This document shows, piece by piece, positions 10,970-21,380 of a DNA stretch of 64,000 nucleotides. A program made the position numbers and the translations under genes. This DNA is from Brettanomyces bruxellensis (taxonomy: Eukaryota > Ascomycota > Pichiomycetes > Pichiales > Pichiaceae). Each line of letters begins with the position of its first letter. Within the stretch, counting starts at the first letter, position 1. Under the pieces are notes generated by a model, which did not search any database, had not been told where the DNA came from, and saw only the letters and a list, made by a program, of their open reading frames with translations. The DNA lies in contig NC_054685.1 of the NCBI RefSeq assembly GCF_011074885.1, positions 124,001 through 188,000 on the forward strand, in the 5' to 3' direction.

Positions 10970-13900
10970 ATGACGAACGAAAAGGATAAGAGTGCAGCTA
11001 AGCACGATGTTGCTGCTTCACTTACCGAAAGCAAGAAACAGAAGGGCAAAAAGGCGTTGCAAAAAGAGGAAGAAGAACTTAGCGAGGAAGATCTACAATT
11101 GAAGTCCGATTTGGATATGCTTGTTGAGCGTTTGTTGGGTTCTCAATTGGACCTATATTTACCATCCTTAGAAAGCATGAAAAAGTTTATAAGGGAGTCT
11201 ACATCTTCAATGACAGCTGTTCCAAAGCCATTGAAATTTTTAAGGCCACATTATCCAGCATTGGTTTCTCTAACGGATAAATGGGATAATAAGGAGTATA
11301 AGCAAAAGTTAAGCGATATTCTTTCTATTATTGGTATGACTTATTCAGACACTGATGGTCCTCAATATCACTTGGATAGTTTAAGATGGAGACTTCAAAG
11401 CAATGTCGATTCAGCCATTGGAGAATGGGGTCATGAATATCTCCGTCATTTGGCATTGGAAATTGGAGACGCTTACCATGAAACAGTTGATGATGAAGAT
11501 TCGTCGAAGCCTGAAGTTGCAAGTCGGGATGTCGAAGGCGATCAAAGCATCAAAAAGGAGAAGGATACTGATTCTTCTGAAGTTAGCAAGCAATCTGAGC
11601 TAAATGCAAAAAATGTTCATGTTACTTTCAAGGTCGAAGAACTTATTCAGCTATCCATGATTATTGTTGAATATTTTCTAAAGCATAATGCTGAAACTGA
11701 GGCTGTCGACTTATTGCTGGAAATTGAACAGATAGAAAGGTTGCCAAAGTATGTTGACCATGAAACTTATAGCCGTGTTTGCAACTACATAGAGGCATGC
11801 GTTCCTTTGTTGGCACCACCTGATGATTTGGCCTTTTTACATACAGCCTATACAATTTATCTTAACAATAATCAGCTTCCACAAGCCCTTAGATTGGCTA
11901 TGCATTTGGACGATGATTCTCTAATCAAGGCTGTTTTCGATGCGACGAACGATGAACTTGTCCAGAAGCAGCTGGGTTTAATTTTAGCACAGCAAAATTC
12001 ATCTTACACCGTTGAAAATGAGGACGTGCAGGCTTGCATTTCAAATGTCAAACTCTCAGAATATTTCAAATATTTGGTTGGTGAATTAAATTTGTTAAAG
12101 CCAAAGGTTCCTGAGGATGTTTATAAATCGCACTTGGAGACCAGCATCTTTGCTTCCACGTCCAGACTGGAAAGTGCTAAGCAAAATTTGGCTGCTGCAT
12201 TTGTGAGCTCTTTCCTTAATGCTGGTTATGGAACGGAGAAGCTAATTGACGACGAAAAATGGATATACAGGACTAAAGGGGAAGGTATGTTATCAACCAC
12301 TGCTTCATTAGGTCTTGTTAATTTGTGGGATATCAATGAAGGTCTACAAAAGCTAGATAAATTTCTCTATTCCGATCAACCGGACGTTAAAGCTGGTGCG
12401 TTATTAGGAATGGGCATTGCAACTTCGAGCGTTCATGACAGCGTTGAGCCTGCGCTTTTGATATTGCAGGATTATGTCTCTGCAGATACTGAGCAGGATG
12501 CTAAGTTAACTGCTGCTGCCATAAATGGATTGGGAATTGCATTTGCAGGCAGTAAAAACGAGGAGGTCTTGAATTTACTTTCCCCATTGGTTTCAGATCC
12601 TTCCGTTTCTTTAGAAATTCAAGCTTTAGCCGCTTTAGCATTAGGTCATGTTTTCGTTGGTACATGTAATGGAGATATAACATCTACAATTTTGCAAGCT
12701 TTGCTAGAGGAAGATCCTTTGGAGCTGACGTCAAAGTGGATTAGATTTATGTCTCTAGGTTTGGGATTGCTATACATGGGTAAATATGATCAAATTGACG
12801 ATGTTTTGGAAACCATCGATGCCATTGAGCACCCTATTGTTAAGACTCTTAAAGTCTTGGTCACGATTTGCGCATATGCAGGTACGGGTAATGTTCTTCA
12901 AATTCAACAACTTCTGCAAATGTGTACAGTCAAGGCTAGAAATGACGACGATGATGAAGATGATGACGATGAGGATGAAGATGAAGATGAGGCTGAAGTT
13001 GATCCAGCAGCAGAGGAAGAGGAAGATGAGGATGATAATGAGGCTGCGGGTGCGGAAACTAGTAATGTTGAGTCTGAAAATGCCACATCTTCTGTTGTTA
13101 AGTCAAGCAATGATAATGCTGATAACGATAATGAGAATGGTAACGACTCGCAAATGGACACAGATGAATCCAGCACTAAGTCTGGTAAAGCAAGTGAACC
13201 TAGTCAGGATAATAGTGGAGAAGATGATACCTACCAGGGTTATTGTGTTCTCGGCTTAGCCTTGATAGCTATGGGTGAGGAAATTGGACAGGAAATGTCA
13301 CTGCGGCATTTTGATCATCTTGTGCACTACGGTACGGCACTTATCAGAAGAGCTGTTCCTTTGGCTATGGGACTAGTGTCAGCATCAAATCCAGAGATGA
13401 GCGTTTACGATACATTATCTAGATATTCACATGATCAGGATTTGGATGTGGCATACAATGCCATTTTTTCCATGGGATTAATCGGTGCCGGAACTAATAA
13501 TGCACGTCTAGCCCAACTTTTACGTCAGTTGGCATCTTACTATATTAATGATCAGAACGGATTGTTCATTACAAGAATAGCACAGGGTCTTGTTCACTTA
13601 GGTAAGGGAACATTGACTTTATCACCATTCAGCACGGATCGTCAAGCCATGTCCAAGGTGAGTCTAGCCTCCTTACTCACTGTTTCTATTGCATTGTTAG
13701 ATCCTACTTCATTCATCTTGAATGATCATTCTAGTTTTCTCTTCTATTTAGTTCCAGCTATGAACCCAAGAATGCTGGTGACTGTTGATTCTGACTTAAA
13801 GCCATTAAAAGTCAATGTTAGAGTTGGGCAGGCTGTTGATGTCGTTGGACAGGCTGGTAGACCAAAGACCATTACTGGTTGGGTTACTCATTCCACACCT

Positions 13901-14023
13901 GTCCTTCTTGGATACGGTGAGAGGGCAGAATTAGAGAATGATGAATATTACGCTTTGGCATCATCCCTTGAGGGTGTTGTGATACTTAAAAAGAATCCGG
14001 ATTATATGGAGGTGGATGCCTAA
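10970..14023 (+). CDS. RPN1: 26S proteasome regulatory (19S base) subunit Rpn1
   Basis: A 1017-residue protein (ScRpn1 is 993) forming the non-ATPase scaffold of the 19S base. It docks ubiquitin-like shuttle factors (Rad23, Dsk2) and Ubp6. The N-terminal helical region contains LVERLLGSQLDLYLPSLESM. The central part carries the proteasome/cyclosome repeats that form the toroid (KAGALLGMGIATSSV; AAINGLGIAFAGSKNEEVL; LAALALGHVFVGTCNGDI). A second block of repeats follows, then the conserved C-terminus (TPVLLGYGERAELENDEYY). A strongly acidic low-complexity insert spans about residues 657-760, starting with a DDDDEDDDDEDEDEDE run. The ATG start gives the usual Lys/Glu-rich N-terminus. CTG codes Leu at QKQLGLILAQQ, a position I recall as Leu or another hydrophobic residue in the family. 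Confidence 0.96.
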   Translation: MTNEKDKSAAKHDVAASLTESKKQKGKKALQKEEEELSEEDLQLKSDLDMLVERLLGSQLDLYLPSLESMKKFIRESTSSMTAVPKPLKFLRPHYPALVSLTDKWDNKEYKQKLSDILSIIGMTYSDTDGPQYHLDSLRWRLQSNVDSAIGEWGHEYLRHLALEIGDAYHETVDDEDSSKPEVASRDVEGDQSIKKEKDTDSSEVSKQSELNAKNVHVTFKVEELIQLSMIIVEYFLKHNAETEAVDLLLEIEQIERLPKYVDHETYSRVCNYIEACVPLLAPPDDLAFLHTAYTIYLNNNQLPQALRLAMHLDDDSLIKAVFDATNDELVQKQLGLILAQQNSSYTVENEDVQACISNVKLSEYFKYLVGELNLLKPKVPEDVYKSHLETSIFASTSRLESAKQNLAAAFVSSFLNAGYGTEKLIDDEKWIYRTKGEGMLSTTASLGLVNLWDINEGLQKLDKFLYSDQPDVKAGALLGMGIATSSVHDSVEPALLILQDYVSADTEQDAKLTAAAINGLGIAFAGSKNEEVLNLLSPLVSDPSVSLEIQALAALALGHVFVGTCNGDITSTILQALLEEDPLELTSKWIRFMSLGLGLLYMGKYDQIDDVLETIDAIEHPIVKTLKVLVTICAYAGTGNVLQIQQLLQMCTVKARNDDDDEDDDDEDEDEDEAEVDPAAEEEEDEDDNEAAGAETSNVESENATSSVVKSSNDNADNDNENGNDSQMDTDESSTKSGKASEPSQDNSGEDDTYQGYCVLGLALIAMGEEIGQEMSLRHFDHLVHYGTALIRRAVPLAMGLVSASNPEMSVYDTLSRYSHDQDLDVAYNAIFSMGLIGAGTNNARLAQLLRQLASYYINDQNGLFITRIAQGLVHLGKGTLTLSPFSTDRQAMSKVSLASLLTVSIALLDPTSFILNDHSSFLFYLVPAMNPRMLVTVDSDLKPLKVNVRVGQAVDVVGQAGRPKTITGWVTHSTPVLLGYGERAELENDEYYALASSLEGVVILKKNPDYMEVDA

Positions 14024-14507
14024 TTATCTCTGGATGATTTTTAATTATTTGCGATGTTGCTTTTGCTTACAAGCATATATTTCGAGCCACAATATATTTC
14101 TTTGATTTTAGTAACAGAGTAAAAAAAGAAAGAAAAAAAAAAAAAAAAAAAACAGGACACCAAAACTTTCAGGACTGCTGCTCAATTGAAAGGAAGGAGG
14201 AGAAAAAAATATAATATTAAAAAAAAAGTAAAGTGTATGTATGTCCCGTATCGCGGTAATGCATATTTTCCCTCAATCGGTCGTCCTTCCATTTCCTGTT
14301 CCTTGGACTTCTCAGATGTTCTGAAGAGGTCTTAGGTTCATAAGGGTTCACATCAATCTGCATCATTCTCCTTTAAATACCAAGTTTTGTTTTCGTTCAT
14401 TTTGTTTTCATCGTTGTTGTTTTTTACTCAATTGATTGACTACGATAAAGCAACTTGGTGTGCATCATCTTCCTGTTCTGCTCTTCATTAATTTTTGTCT
14501 CATAATA
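14024..14507. other. Intergenic region RPN1-VMA16
   Basis: 484 bases between two plus-strand genes. It contains a 20-base poly-A run (14133-14152) followed by purine-rich sequence. The VMA16 frame stays open upstream to a TTG at 14436 but has no upstream in-frame ATG, so this stretch is leader sequence, not coding. Confidence 0.5.
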
Positions 14508-15095
14508 ATGTCTTACACTACAACAGCAACTGTCACAACGGTGGCGTTAGCGATCGCCTGCTATATAATTCTTACAGGGTCAGGGGAGAAATTCGATGTG
14601 GGAAATTTCCTACAGAAAACATCTCCGTATATGTGGTCTAATCTTGGTATAGCATGCTGCATAGGCCTCTCTGTGATAGGTGCAGCGTGGGGTATTTTCA
14701 TTACTGGTGCCTCTATTATTGGTGCAGGTGTCAGGGCCCCAAGAATCACAACAAAGAACCTTATTTCCGTTATTTTCTGTGAGGTTGTCGCTATCTATGG
14801 TCTTATTATGTCTATTGTTTTTTCTGCCAAGATTACGCCGACCGCAAATATCCTAACAAGGGAAAATGTGTATACAGGTCACTGCTTATTCTGGGCTGGG
14901 CTAACTGTCGGTCTAAGTAATCTCATATGCGGTGTTTGTGTTGGTGTCACAGGTTCAACAGCAGCGATTTCCGACGCTACGGATTCCACCTTATTCGTTA
15001 AAATTTTGGTGATCGAGATTTTTGGTTCCGTTCTTGGTTTATTCGGATTAATTGTTGGTCTTTTGATGGCTGCCAAGGCTGGTGAATTCCATTGA
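14508..15095 (+). CDS. VMA16: V-ATPase proteolipid subunit c'' (Vma16)
   Basis: A 195-residue, very hydrophobic proteolipid of the Vo ring. It carries the unmistakable block [20 protein letters not shown] and [20 protein letters not shown], then the proton-carrying Glu92 in FCEVVAIYG, and ends [18 protein letters not shown] plus AAKAGEFH. Four to five membrane helices are predicted. It pumps protons into the vacuole and Golgi with Vma3 and Vma11. The start is the ATG at 14508; the N-terminus is about 18 residues shorter than ScVma16 (213 aa) but retains the first hydrophobic helix. VMA21, which assembles this Vo sector, lies at 57 kb, unlinked in an operon sense. Confidence 0.95.
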   Translation: MSYTTTATVTTVALAIACYIILTGSGEKFDVGNFLQKTSPYMWSNLGIACCIGLSVIGAAWGIFITGASIIGAGVRAPRITTKNLISVIFCEVVAIYGLIMSIVFSAKITPTANILTRENVYTGHCLFWAGLTVGLSNLICGVCVGVTGSTAAISDATDSTLFVKILVIEIFGSVLGLFGLIVGLLMAAKAGEFH

Positions 15096-15594
15096 TGATG
15101 CTAACTTCTACGGCTAAGATTAAGGGCAATTAGGTATTGTTGCAATCTGTTTTCTTGGTGTTTATTGGGGCTTTGAACATGTGCCATTAGACTTCTTTTA
15201 TCGTGCTCACTTGTCGCATTTTATTTGCTTTGGATGGCGACTATTTGTTTATTTTTGCTCATCTCTTAGTTAATTAGCATTACTCTAAAATTAAACACTT
15301 ACGTTCTAACCCTCTTCTCTTCGTTCGAAGCCAACTTGTAACATGTAGGACCTGTTTATTCTAGTAAACATTAAGCGATCAAAATTATAGCACCGGATAA
15401 TTTGCTTCTGGATAGCGCCAGATGGTATTTGCGGTAAAATTCAAGATCTTCGGGTCATTCAGATCAATCGAAGATGTATGAAAGTATCCAAAAAGCCTAA
15501 ATTGCAGCAAAAGGATATTGCTTTGCTCTAACTGAGTAAAAAAAAGTTTATATACGTACAGCCCACGTTTTTACACGTAGTTGTATGCTGTATT
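15096..15594. other. Convergent intergenic region VMA16-THR1
   Basis: 499 bases between the 3' ends of convergent VMA16 and THR1. Only 3' UTR-type sequence was seen; no ORF, tRNA or repeat was recognised. Confidence 0.5.
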
Positions 15595-16659
15595 TTATAG
15601 TTTGCTTATTTCCTCCACTGTTGCACCCTCGTATGCTGGCTCTAGCAACCGCCATTTGCAAATAACATTCTTCTTTCTGAAGATCTCTATCACATCTGAG
15701 GCTATCTGATTGAAATTTTTTGTTGCCAAGCAAAGAATAGTAGGTCCGGCTCCACTTAAGCATATACCCAATAATCCTGGATGATTCTCCGGTGTAAACT
15801 TCGTTATAACCTCTGAAAGACCCGGTATTAGCACCTTTCTGTAAGGTTGATGTAATCTATCTTGCATAGCACTGTAAATCAAAGCTGGATCTAAATTTTC
15901 TGCACCAACTGCCGACGTTAGCACGGCCAATCTCTGTAAATTAAACACAATATCCTCTCTGCTGTATGAACTAGGAAGAACGGAACGTGATTTGTTCGTG
16001 CTGACCTCAAATTGTGGAATAATCGCAACACATTTGATCTTCTCAGACATATGATACTTAACGTGGGTTCCGAGATTTGAAGGAGCGTCTGTACTTGTTT
16101 CACCTTTCTTTGGTGAAAGTATATTTTCCAATGGTTGGTGAACCCTTTCAGACTCGGATTTCGAAAGATCTCTCAAAAATGATCCAACAAAACCCCCCAT
16201 CATCGATGCCGTAATGTTATCTGGATGTCTTTCTATCATAAGACAATAATCCAAACACCTTTGTTTGGAAAATCCAAAACCTCCAATGGCATTTGCAAGC
16301 AACACTCCTCCAACCACTGCAGTTCCAGAGGATCCAAGCCCACGTCCTAGTGGCACGTCATTATGAACTAAAATACGAGTTCCGAGTGGGAAAGTTCTCA
16401 CACTATTGACCCTCAAAACATAAAGTGCTGTCTGTGTAAGAAAGTTCTTATCTGATTGAAATGGAACCTCATCAGCACCTTCACCCTCGTATGATATTAG
16501 ACAGTTGAATGGATCCTTCTTGGATTCTTCCCCAAATTGTTCCGCATCTATCTTTACATTTATCGTCAGATATAGGTTGAGGCCTATACCCAAAACGTCA
16601 AAACCTGGACCAATGTTAGCCGAAGATGCCGGAACCCTAATGACGAACTCTCTAGCCAT
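15595..16659 (-). CDS. THR1: Homoserine kinase
   Basis: A 354-residue GHMP-family kinase (ScThr1 is 357) that phosphorylates homoserine to O-phosphohomoserine, the branch step from aspartate to threonine. The N-terminal substrate loop is VPASSANIGPGFDVLGIGLNL (split at residues 9-29). The ATP-binding GHMP motif is VPLGRGLGSSGTAVVGG (residues 102-118). The C-terminal motif is GICLSGAGPTILCLA. All are intact. The ATG at 16657-16659 gives the usual start (MAREFVIRVPASSANIG). A TGACTCA element lies just upstream, suggesting Gcn4-type amino-acid control as known for THR genes. Divergent from the ZDS gene. Confidence 0.96.
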   Translation of the reverse strand: MAREFVIRVPASSANIGPGFDVLGIGLNLYLTINVKIDAEQFGEESKKDPFNCLISYEGEGADEVPFQSDKNFLTQTALYVLRVNSVRTFPLGTRILVHNDVPLGRGLGSSGTAVVGGVLLANAIGGFGFSKQRCLDYCLMIERHPDNITASMMGGFVGSFLRDLSKSESERVHQPLENILSPKKGETSTDAPSNLGTHVKYHMSEKIKCVAIIPQFEVSTNKSRSVLPSSYSREDIVFNLQRLAVLTSAVGAENLDPALIYSAMQDRLHQPYRKVLIPGLSEVITKFTPENHPGLLGICLSGAGPTILCLATKNFNQIASDVIEIFRKKNVICKWRLLEPAYEGATVEEISKL

Positions 16660-16675
16660 TTCTCACGGATATGCG

Positions 16676-16682
16676 TGACTCA
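16676..16682. promoter_or_regulatory. Gcn4-type element TGACTCA upstream of THR1
   Basis: A perfect TGACTCA lies only 17 bases upstream of the THR1 ATG and downstream (in THR1 direction) of the TATA-like sequence. Gcn4 sites normally lie 5' of TATA, so this copy may be coincidental or the core promoter may be arranged unusually. Pathway logic supports Gcn4 control; the placement does not. Confidence 0.4.
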
Positions 16683-16820
16683 CCTCACCTATATATCTCT
16701 ACTATATTTATAAAAATATAGGGTTTCTTTGGGTCTTATGTAATGTTGTTTATCAATCTTGACATTTTTCAGATCGTAGCCATTAAGGATTCTTCTGCTC
16801 GCTGAATTTTCATGCTGATG

Positions 16821-16844
16821 AAAAAAAAAAAAAAAAAAAAAAAA
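16821..16844. repeat. Poly-A tract, 24 bases
   Basis: Uninterrupted A run in the THR1-ZDS divergent promoter region, about 160 bases upstream of the THR1 start. Likely nucleosome-depleting and length-variable. Confidence 0.95.
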
Positions 16845-18117
16845 TAGTCACTGCATGAAATGTAATGTTTCTGTTCTGTAACTTGTCGCTCGATATTTTG
16901 ACAAACATTCAATTTTTTTTTCACGCTTCGGCAGGGCAGGATAAGAGCCTCCCTAAAAACATAAAGAAAAGGGATATTTTAGTAAGTATAATTTTTAGGT
17001 ATAATCAAAGTTAAAGTAATCTTTTACTAATTTACCTAGCAATGCATCATATTAGGCATGTCTCTCCTAACACCACGTCAGTTCTGTCTGTTCATACTAT
17101 ATCACTGAGTATAGTTTTTCTTGTGCTCCTTCCCTTCCTGTCTGCTCGATTTTGTTTTCTAGGATTTCTACCATGTTTTTCAGGCTCTACGGATTCTCTC
17201 TCCCAAGGTTCAAATTAAGAAAAGAGGGAGGTGTAAAAAAAAATTAAATGAATGTTGGAATTGGCGCGTCGGAAATAGTCGTTAATTATTCTGCGATCCG
17301 GATTACTCGTGCTAATAGTAAAAATGAACTTTCAAGACAAATGTTTCAACAACTAACCCGTTCGTAATCCACCTATGTTAGAATACTTCATTTGTCTTTA
17401 AATTCTAAGTCACAATTCATTGTGATTGTTATCAGTTGCTTGAAACTTTATCTCCCGTGTTCAGAAGAGAAATATTAGTAATAGTTCTTCACTCCTCATC
17501 AACGCGTATGTATACAGTTTTCTTTTTTTTTTTAGTGATTCCCTCACGATTCCAGAAATTTATTTAATTATGGAGACAAAATTCCACTTGATCCTAGCAC
17601 CTGTAAATTGGTTGATTTTGCAACAAATTCGTGGTTGGTTCAAGAAACAAAGAATTTGCTTTGCACAAACTTTCTAAAGCGTTCAGTGAGATTTCAAAGG
17701 GTGGCTAATTTATCATTTTTCACCAAGGCATCAAGCTCAGCACACTTTTTTTAAAGGCCGATACTTCGGTCTCGTCAATCGTTTTCAAGTGTATATTTAA
17801 GCCAACTCTGAGATCAACTTTGGACCTCATCGTTTATATATATCTATCATTCATCAATTTGAGGACCTGAGTTTTGGATCCCGTGTTAATCAAGCAGATT
17901 TATATAGTGGAGCATCATATAATTTGATTTTCACGCTACGTTCTTTTGGTTTCCACAGAGCAGCATCCTCCGTTTTTGCTCGCTTCATACTCTTATCATT
18001 TTGTATCTCCTGGAATTTTCAAATCGGCTGAACTACTTCCGGCAAGGGATCTAACGTTTTGTGCTTGGAGCCGGCAAATATCTCCCATTGTTATAGGCAT
18101 ATATTACTTTTTACAAA

Positions 18118-21100
18118 ATGTCTATGTCGTCAAGAGGCCGAACCTCAGCATCGGCAAGGAATTCGCAAGAGAGTGGTATAAGTTCGCGAAAGTCTACTCA
18201 TGAGGAACTTGTTGCGGCATCTCATGCTGTGGAGCAGGAACTTAATGTTGTCAAGGCCCTCAAAAGATTGAGTATAGGTAACAGCTTCAATTATGACCCA
18301 GATCTTCCTCCAGATGAATCTGACCTGATAGACCTCAACGCATATATTGATTTGAACAGAAGCCCTACGCAAAGGTCTGTTGCATCCACATCTAGTGCCT
18401 CGTCTTCTTCTTCTAAATCATCAGCATCATACAAAAGGTCTAGTTTATGTGAAGAGCAGCATGTAGATATGGGAGGACAGTATGACCACGGTGATGACCA
18501 AACACAAGAGTCATTTGATGATAAGGAAAATAAAAGAGAAGCGCAAGAGCTAACAAGAAGTAAATTAGAACGGAACGCTCTGTCTAAAGAAAAATTGCGT
18601 CGTGATCAAGAAAGTGAAGTAGATGCAGAGGATGTTATATTGGAATCAAACAAATTGATGTGGGTTCCGGCAACTGCACACCCAAAATTAGCACCTGAAA
18701 ACTTCAGAAAGTATGTACAAGAAACAGTGCAAGAGATTACCACAAAGCTGGATAAGACACGCTCTAAGCGGTCTTCTTTGTCTCAGGAATCAGCGAATGG
18801 GGATAATAGTACTGGTGAAAACAGGAATGTGGACAGAACCTCAGATAATAGTTCTAGGCGGACTTCTTCTTCTTCTACAAGCTCGTCAAGAAAGTCTCGT
18901 CAGCCTTCATTGAAAGAGCTGAGTACGGAGCTTGAGATTTGTCTCATTTGGCTGGAATGGATTCCACTGATGCAGTTACCTTAGCCAGAACCCTTTCTTC
19001 TTCGTCGTTAGGTTTTACCCAAATGGAGAAAGATCTTTATGCATCTTCGGACTCTGCGTTGAAAAGGACAGATAGTTTTCCCAGATCCAGTGATGTACTC
19101 AACTCCAGTAAAAGTGAAAAATCGAGCTCTTCGTCACCAGATGCTATTGATGAAAATCTCCCTATACCAACTTCTGGAATTGGTGGTGGTTTAAGACGAG
19201 CACGCTGGACAACTTACAGGAAAAGAGGTCGTCCAAACCTTCAAAAACTACAGAGCAAGAGTGCAGAAAAGCAGAAAGCGGCTCTTGGGAAAAATATTTC
19301 AAGACATGATGAACAAGTATCTTCGGGAAAGACTGTTTTTTCACGAGAAGCAAATAGAGTTCCAGTTCGCTCCTTTTCTACACCGTTGCCATCCTCAACT
19401 GGTTCGGCAATAAATTCGGTGGATAAGCCATTAAGCCGCACTCCATCGAGTAAACTTCCACCGTTACCTGTTACTAATGAGAACAAGTCTTTTGCTTTCT
19501 CTCAAAAGGGCGGTGTTTCTCCAAAGGCACCAGAATATGCTTCAAAGAATGCAAATACATCTTCTATTTCCTCTGTACCCTCTGTTAATTCGAAGCACTC
19601 TGGTTGGAAATGGCTGAAGGAGAAAGCATCAACGCGAAACGAGAATCAAAATCAGAAAGGTTCGGATCATTTTGAAGATTCAACAGAAGTTTTCAATACC
19701 GAACCAGCAGCTTCTTCGCTCTCAGGAGGGTATGTTGATAAAAATGCGTTTGAAAGTGATAAAGCAGCGGGTGAACCTGATGTTTCGACTTCTTCCACTT
19801 TTTCAAGTATATTCCATTTCAGATCTCGTACTTCTGATGATAGCACATCGCAATCTGGTAAATCATTTAAGGAACTTAAAACGGTATTTGGATCGCATCG
19901 TCACCACAAGCATGAGGAGCCGGTTAAGGAACAAATACACGAGAATCCAAAATTGGATACAAATATTGATAATCATATCCATCAAGAGATGAATCACGGT
20001 TTACAGCCATATCCGACCCCGGAGCAAGTTAACGGTCGTTCAGGGTTATCGTCGATGAATGGACAGCAAAGCAGTAATGCCAGGCATTCTAATAAATATG
20101 AACATAATGTTCCTGTTCAATCTGACCATACGAAATCAGAAGTAATTACAGATAATTCAATGTCAATAGAAAACGGAGACTCCCCTTATCAACAGCAATC
20201 TCAAAGAATTCCTGTTTCAGGTTCGTCATCTCAGCAATCTTACGTTGGACCGCAGAATCAAACTAGCGGTCAGTTTGTTGACCAACGTAAATTGCCGGAG
20301 AATCTACAAATGGAAGTGCACCGGCATCATCATCATCAGAGAAATAATGGAGAGCATAGACAGAATGTTCAATATGGAAGATATTCGGATGAGGATGTGG
20401 GTGAACGTTTTAATTCTGGAATGTTAACACAGGAACAATCCAAGAGGCAGAAGTACCAAATGCGTGTGCTTCGTCAGCATCGTCACAGACCTTCTAAAGG
20501 ACAAAGGAAAGGAGGTCGACCTTCGGACAGGAAGAATATTTTACCTATGCAACAAAGTGAACAACGTCGTTCTGGAACTCGACAGAAGTTATCAGGATCT
20601 AACAGTATGAATGTCTCTCGTTCTTCTATGCCGATTTCTCAATCACAGAAGACGCAATTGAGCCAGAACGAGAACCACATTCAAAATCAAGCTTCTACGG
20701 CAAATGTAGATGCATCTGTTAAGAAAGCAGCTAAGGTTGAAGCCAAAGCGAAAAGTCAACTTCCAATGGTACCTGAGCCATCGACGGAAGCTCTCAAAAG
20801 AAGTCTTAAAGTTTCACGTCATAACACGAGAGCCAATCAGCCATTGGAAATGCGTGATTCGGCTTTTGGCTTTCCCTTACCTCCTGTCTCAAAGTCTACG
20901 CTTGTCATGTTGGATTACAGGTTCCCGATCCACGTCGAAAGAGCAGTTTACAGACTTTCCCATCTGAAACTTGCCGACCCAAAGCGGCCACTTTACCAGC
21001 AGGTGTTGCTCAGTAACTTCATGTATTCATATCTTAATCTGGTGAATCACACATTGTATCTTCAGCAGCAACAACAAGAGCAGATGTTCCAACAGCAGCA

Positions 21101-21254
21101 AAGAGAAATTGGGGCTAATGATGACGACTATGCTCTTTCTGGAAATGAACAGCAACAAATAATGCCGAATGAGACAGTTATTTCGGAATCACAGGATGGT
21201 ATGGTTGCTGGTAGCTATGGAGTGGCTGTACAGCGGGCGGACAGTCATTACTGA
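18118..21254 (+). CDS. ZDS1: Zds1/Zds2-family regulator, interrupted by an apparent -1 frameshift
   Basis: Two frames together encode one Zds protein of about 1045 residues (ScZds1 915, ScZds2 942). The first frame (18118-18984) carries the conserved N-terminal motif ILESNKLMWVPATAHPKLAP (about residues 175-194). The second frame (from about 18936) begins with SHLAGMDSTDAVTLARTLSS and ends with the diagnostic Zds C-terminal block (DYRFPIHVERAVYRLSHLKL, PLYQQVLLSNFMYSYLNLVN) at about 20907-21060. Zds proteins bind PP2A-Cdc55 and act in mitotic exit, polarity and silencing. The frames meet within 18936-18981; one extra base would restore continuity, most simply in the TTT at 18938-18940. The long middle is Ser/Gln/His-rich and disordered. 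ZDS1 versus ZDS2 cannot be decided. Real mutation, sequence error and recoding all remain possible. Confidence 0.85.
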
Positions 21255-21380
21255 ACATTAAATTAATCTTTTTCATTTTCTCTTTTATGACAGTTAACGA
21301 TATAAGGATCCAAATAATATGCGATATAGAGTTGTTTTACTGATGTATATAATCGAGTAAGCGCATGCCATAAGATGAAT

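Larger units (their letters stand above)
16660..18117. other. Long divergent intergenic region THR1-ZDS
   Basis: About 1.46 kb. It holds the THR1 TATA-like region (about 16690-16720), a 24-base poly-A run, and a possible small spliced gene: GTAAGT at 16982, TTTACTAAT and ACCTAG ending at 17039, followed by an ATG at 17042 and a 58-codon hydrophobic frame ending at 17218. I do not recognise that peptide. The frame at 17946-18203 overlaps the ZDS start and looks spurious. Confidence 0.45.

Noticed and set aside
12904..13259. Long open frames on both other frames across the RPN1 acidic tract (poly-Ser on the minus strand, Met/Lys-rich on the plus strand)
   Set aside because: They are shadows of the GAN-codon repeat inside RPN1; composition follows directly from the repeat.
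17946..18203. 85-codon frame overlapping the ZDS start
   Set aside because: Different frame from ZDS, no motif, and it is displaced by the well-supported ZDS N-terminus.
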